DNA of 15,599 bases from Mageeibacillus sp. UBA5438. Lineage in GTDB: Bacteria; Bacillota; Clostridia; Saccharofermentanales; DTU023. Both the position numbers and the translations under genes were made by a program. The notes beneath the pieces are model-generated. The model had not been told where the DNA came from. It did not search any database and worked only from the letters and a program-made list of their open reading frames with translations. Positions 15,430 to 15,599 of the stretch are shown one piece after another; position 1 is the stretch's first letter, and every line of letters starts with the position of its first letter. The DNA is taken from the NCBI GenBank assembly GCA_002427535.1, contig DIRK01000029.1, positions 23,551-39,149 of the forward strand, read 5' to 3'.

Positions 15430-15599
15430 CAGGCCTCCATGGCCGAAAGCGCGGTCTCATGACTTTCGGGGGTCACTCCCGCGCAGCATGAGGCATCTAC
15501 CACTATTTCCATTTCAGGAAAATAGGCCTTGATTAAAAGCGCGTTCGAGATGACACAGATGTCGGTGCAAAGGCCGACGATGGTGATGCGGTCAATCGG
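15408..15599 (-). CDS. Isochorismatase/nicotinamidase-family cysteine hydrolase, C-terminal part
   Basis: Only the last 63 codons are present; the gene continues past the right edge. The translated minus strand reads IVGLCTDICVISNALLIKAY, then VDASCCAGVTPESHETALSAM and ends TIVS. This is the C-terminal signature of the isochorismatase-like hydrolases, a family that includes nicotinamidase PncA. The Cys in TDICV (codon at 15555-15557) corresponds to the catalytic nucleophile, and GLC occupies the position of the cis-peptide oxyanion turn. Nicotinamide to nicotinate for NAD salvage is the most likely reaction, because the TDICV and CCAGVTPE pattern resembles nicotinamidase-type members. Substrate cannot be settled from this fragment, since the N-terminal catalytic Asp and metal site lie outside. 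The TAG stop at 15408-15410 lies inside the selenoprotein gene, giving a 22-bp tail-to-tail overlap. Confidence 0.85.
   Translation of the reverse strand, partial: PIDRITIVGLCTDICVISNALLIKAYFPEMEIVVDASCCAGVTPESHETALSAMEACQVTIVS

Noticed and set aside
1..15599. CRISPR array or other short tandem repeats
   Set aside because: No regularly spaced direct repeats were found on reading through; the only repeat structure noted is the diverged protein-level modules of the lipoprotein.

Overview
The window looks like chromosomal DNA from an anaerobic, Gram-positive-type bacterium of the Bacillota, most likely a clostridial lineage of balanced base composition. The grounds are an AddAB (not RecBCD) recombination nuclease, an LtaS-type lipoteichoic acid synthase-family enzyme, GGAGG-type ribosome binding sites, and a selenium gene set typical of anaerobes with selenium-dependent molybdenum hydroxylases. 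No phage, transposase or CRISPR signal was seen.

Layout. (1) 1-1332, plus strand: the C-terminal part of AddB, cut by the left edge. (2) 1290-5072, minus strand: a probable two-gene unit, first a lipoprotein with three repeated modules, then an LtaS-family alkaline-phosphatase-fold membrane enzyme. (3) 5186-9184, plus strand: full-length AddA. The two add genes, normally adjacent, are therefore separated by an oppositely oriented envelope unit of about 3.8 kb. (4) 9197-11209, minus strand: a polytopic membrane protein with a C-terminal endonuclease/exonuclease/phosphatase domain. (5) 11318-15429, plus strand: a selenium region. It holds a promoter, the selenocysteine tRNA gene selC, a strong terminator, a CofE-like ligase, YqeB, a YqeC-MocA fusion, and finally a small ArsC/Spx-family gene with an in-frame TGA. 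(6) The right edge carries the 3' end of a minus-strand isochorismatase/nicotinamidase-family gene.

The central result is the gene at 15076-15429. A naive reading stops at codon 10, or starts late and yields only the C-terminal 76 residues. Reading TGA 15103-15105 as selenocysteine gives a complete 117-residue ArsC/Spx-like protein whose motif CYPKUGTC has Sec where homologues have the first Cys of CxxC. A compact hairpin with a GGT loop lies 22 nt after the TGA, a position and shape expected of a bacterial SECIS. The Sec tRNA that would decode it is encoded 3.6 kb upstream on the same strand. The same gene also ends in TGA, so local context must separate the two meanings.

How the genes may work together. 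selC serves Sec insertion. YqeB, YqeC and MocA belong to the accessory system for selenium-dependent molybdenum hydroxylases, which use a labile selenium cofactor rather than Sec. Both branches depend on selenophosphate, so this locus appears to combine the two uses of selenium. A CofE-like ligase heads the coding series and may be an unrecognised part of it. selA, selB, selD and the hydroxylase itself are not in the window. Assignments rest on reading the sequence and family knowledge; no searches were run.
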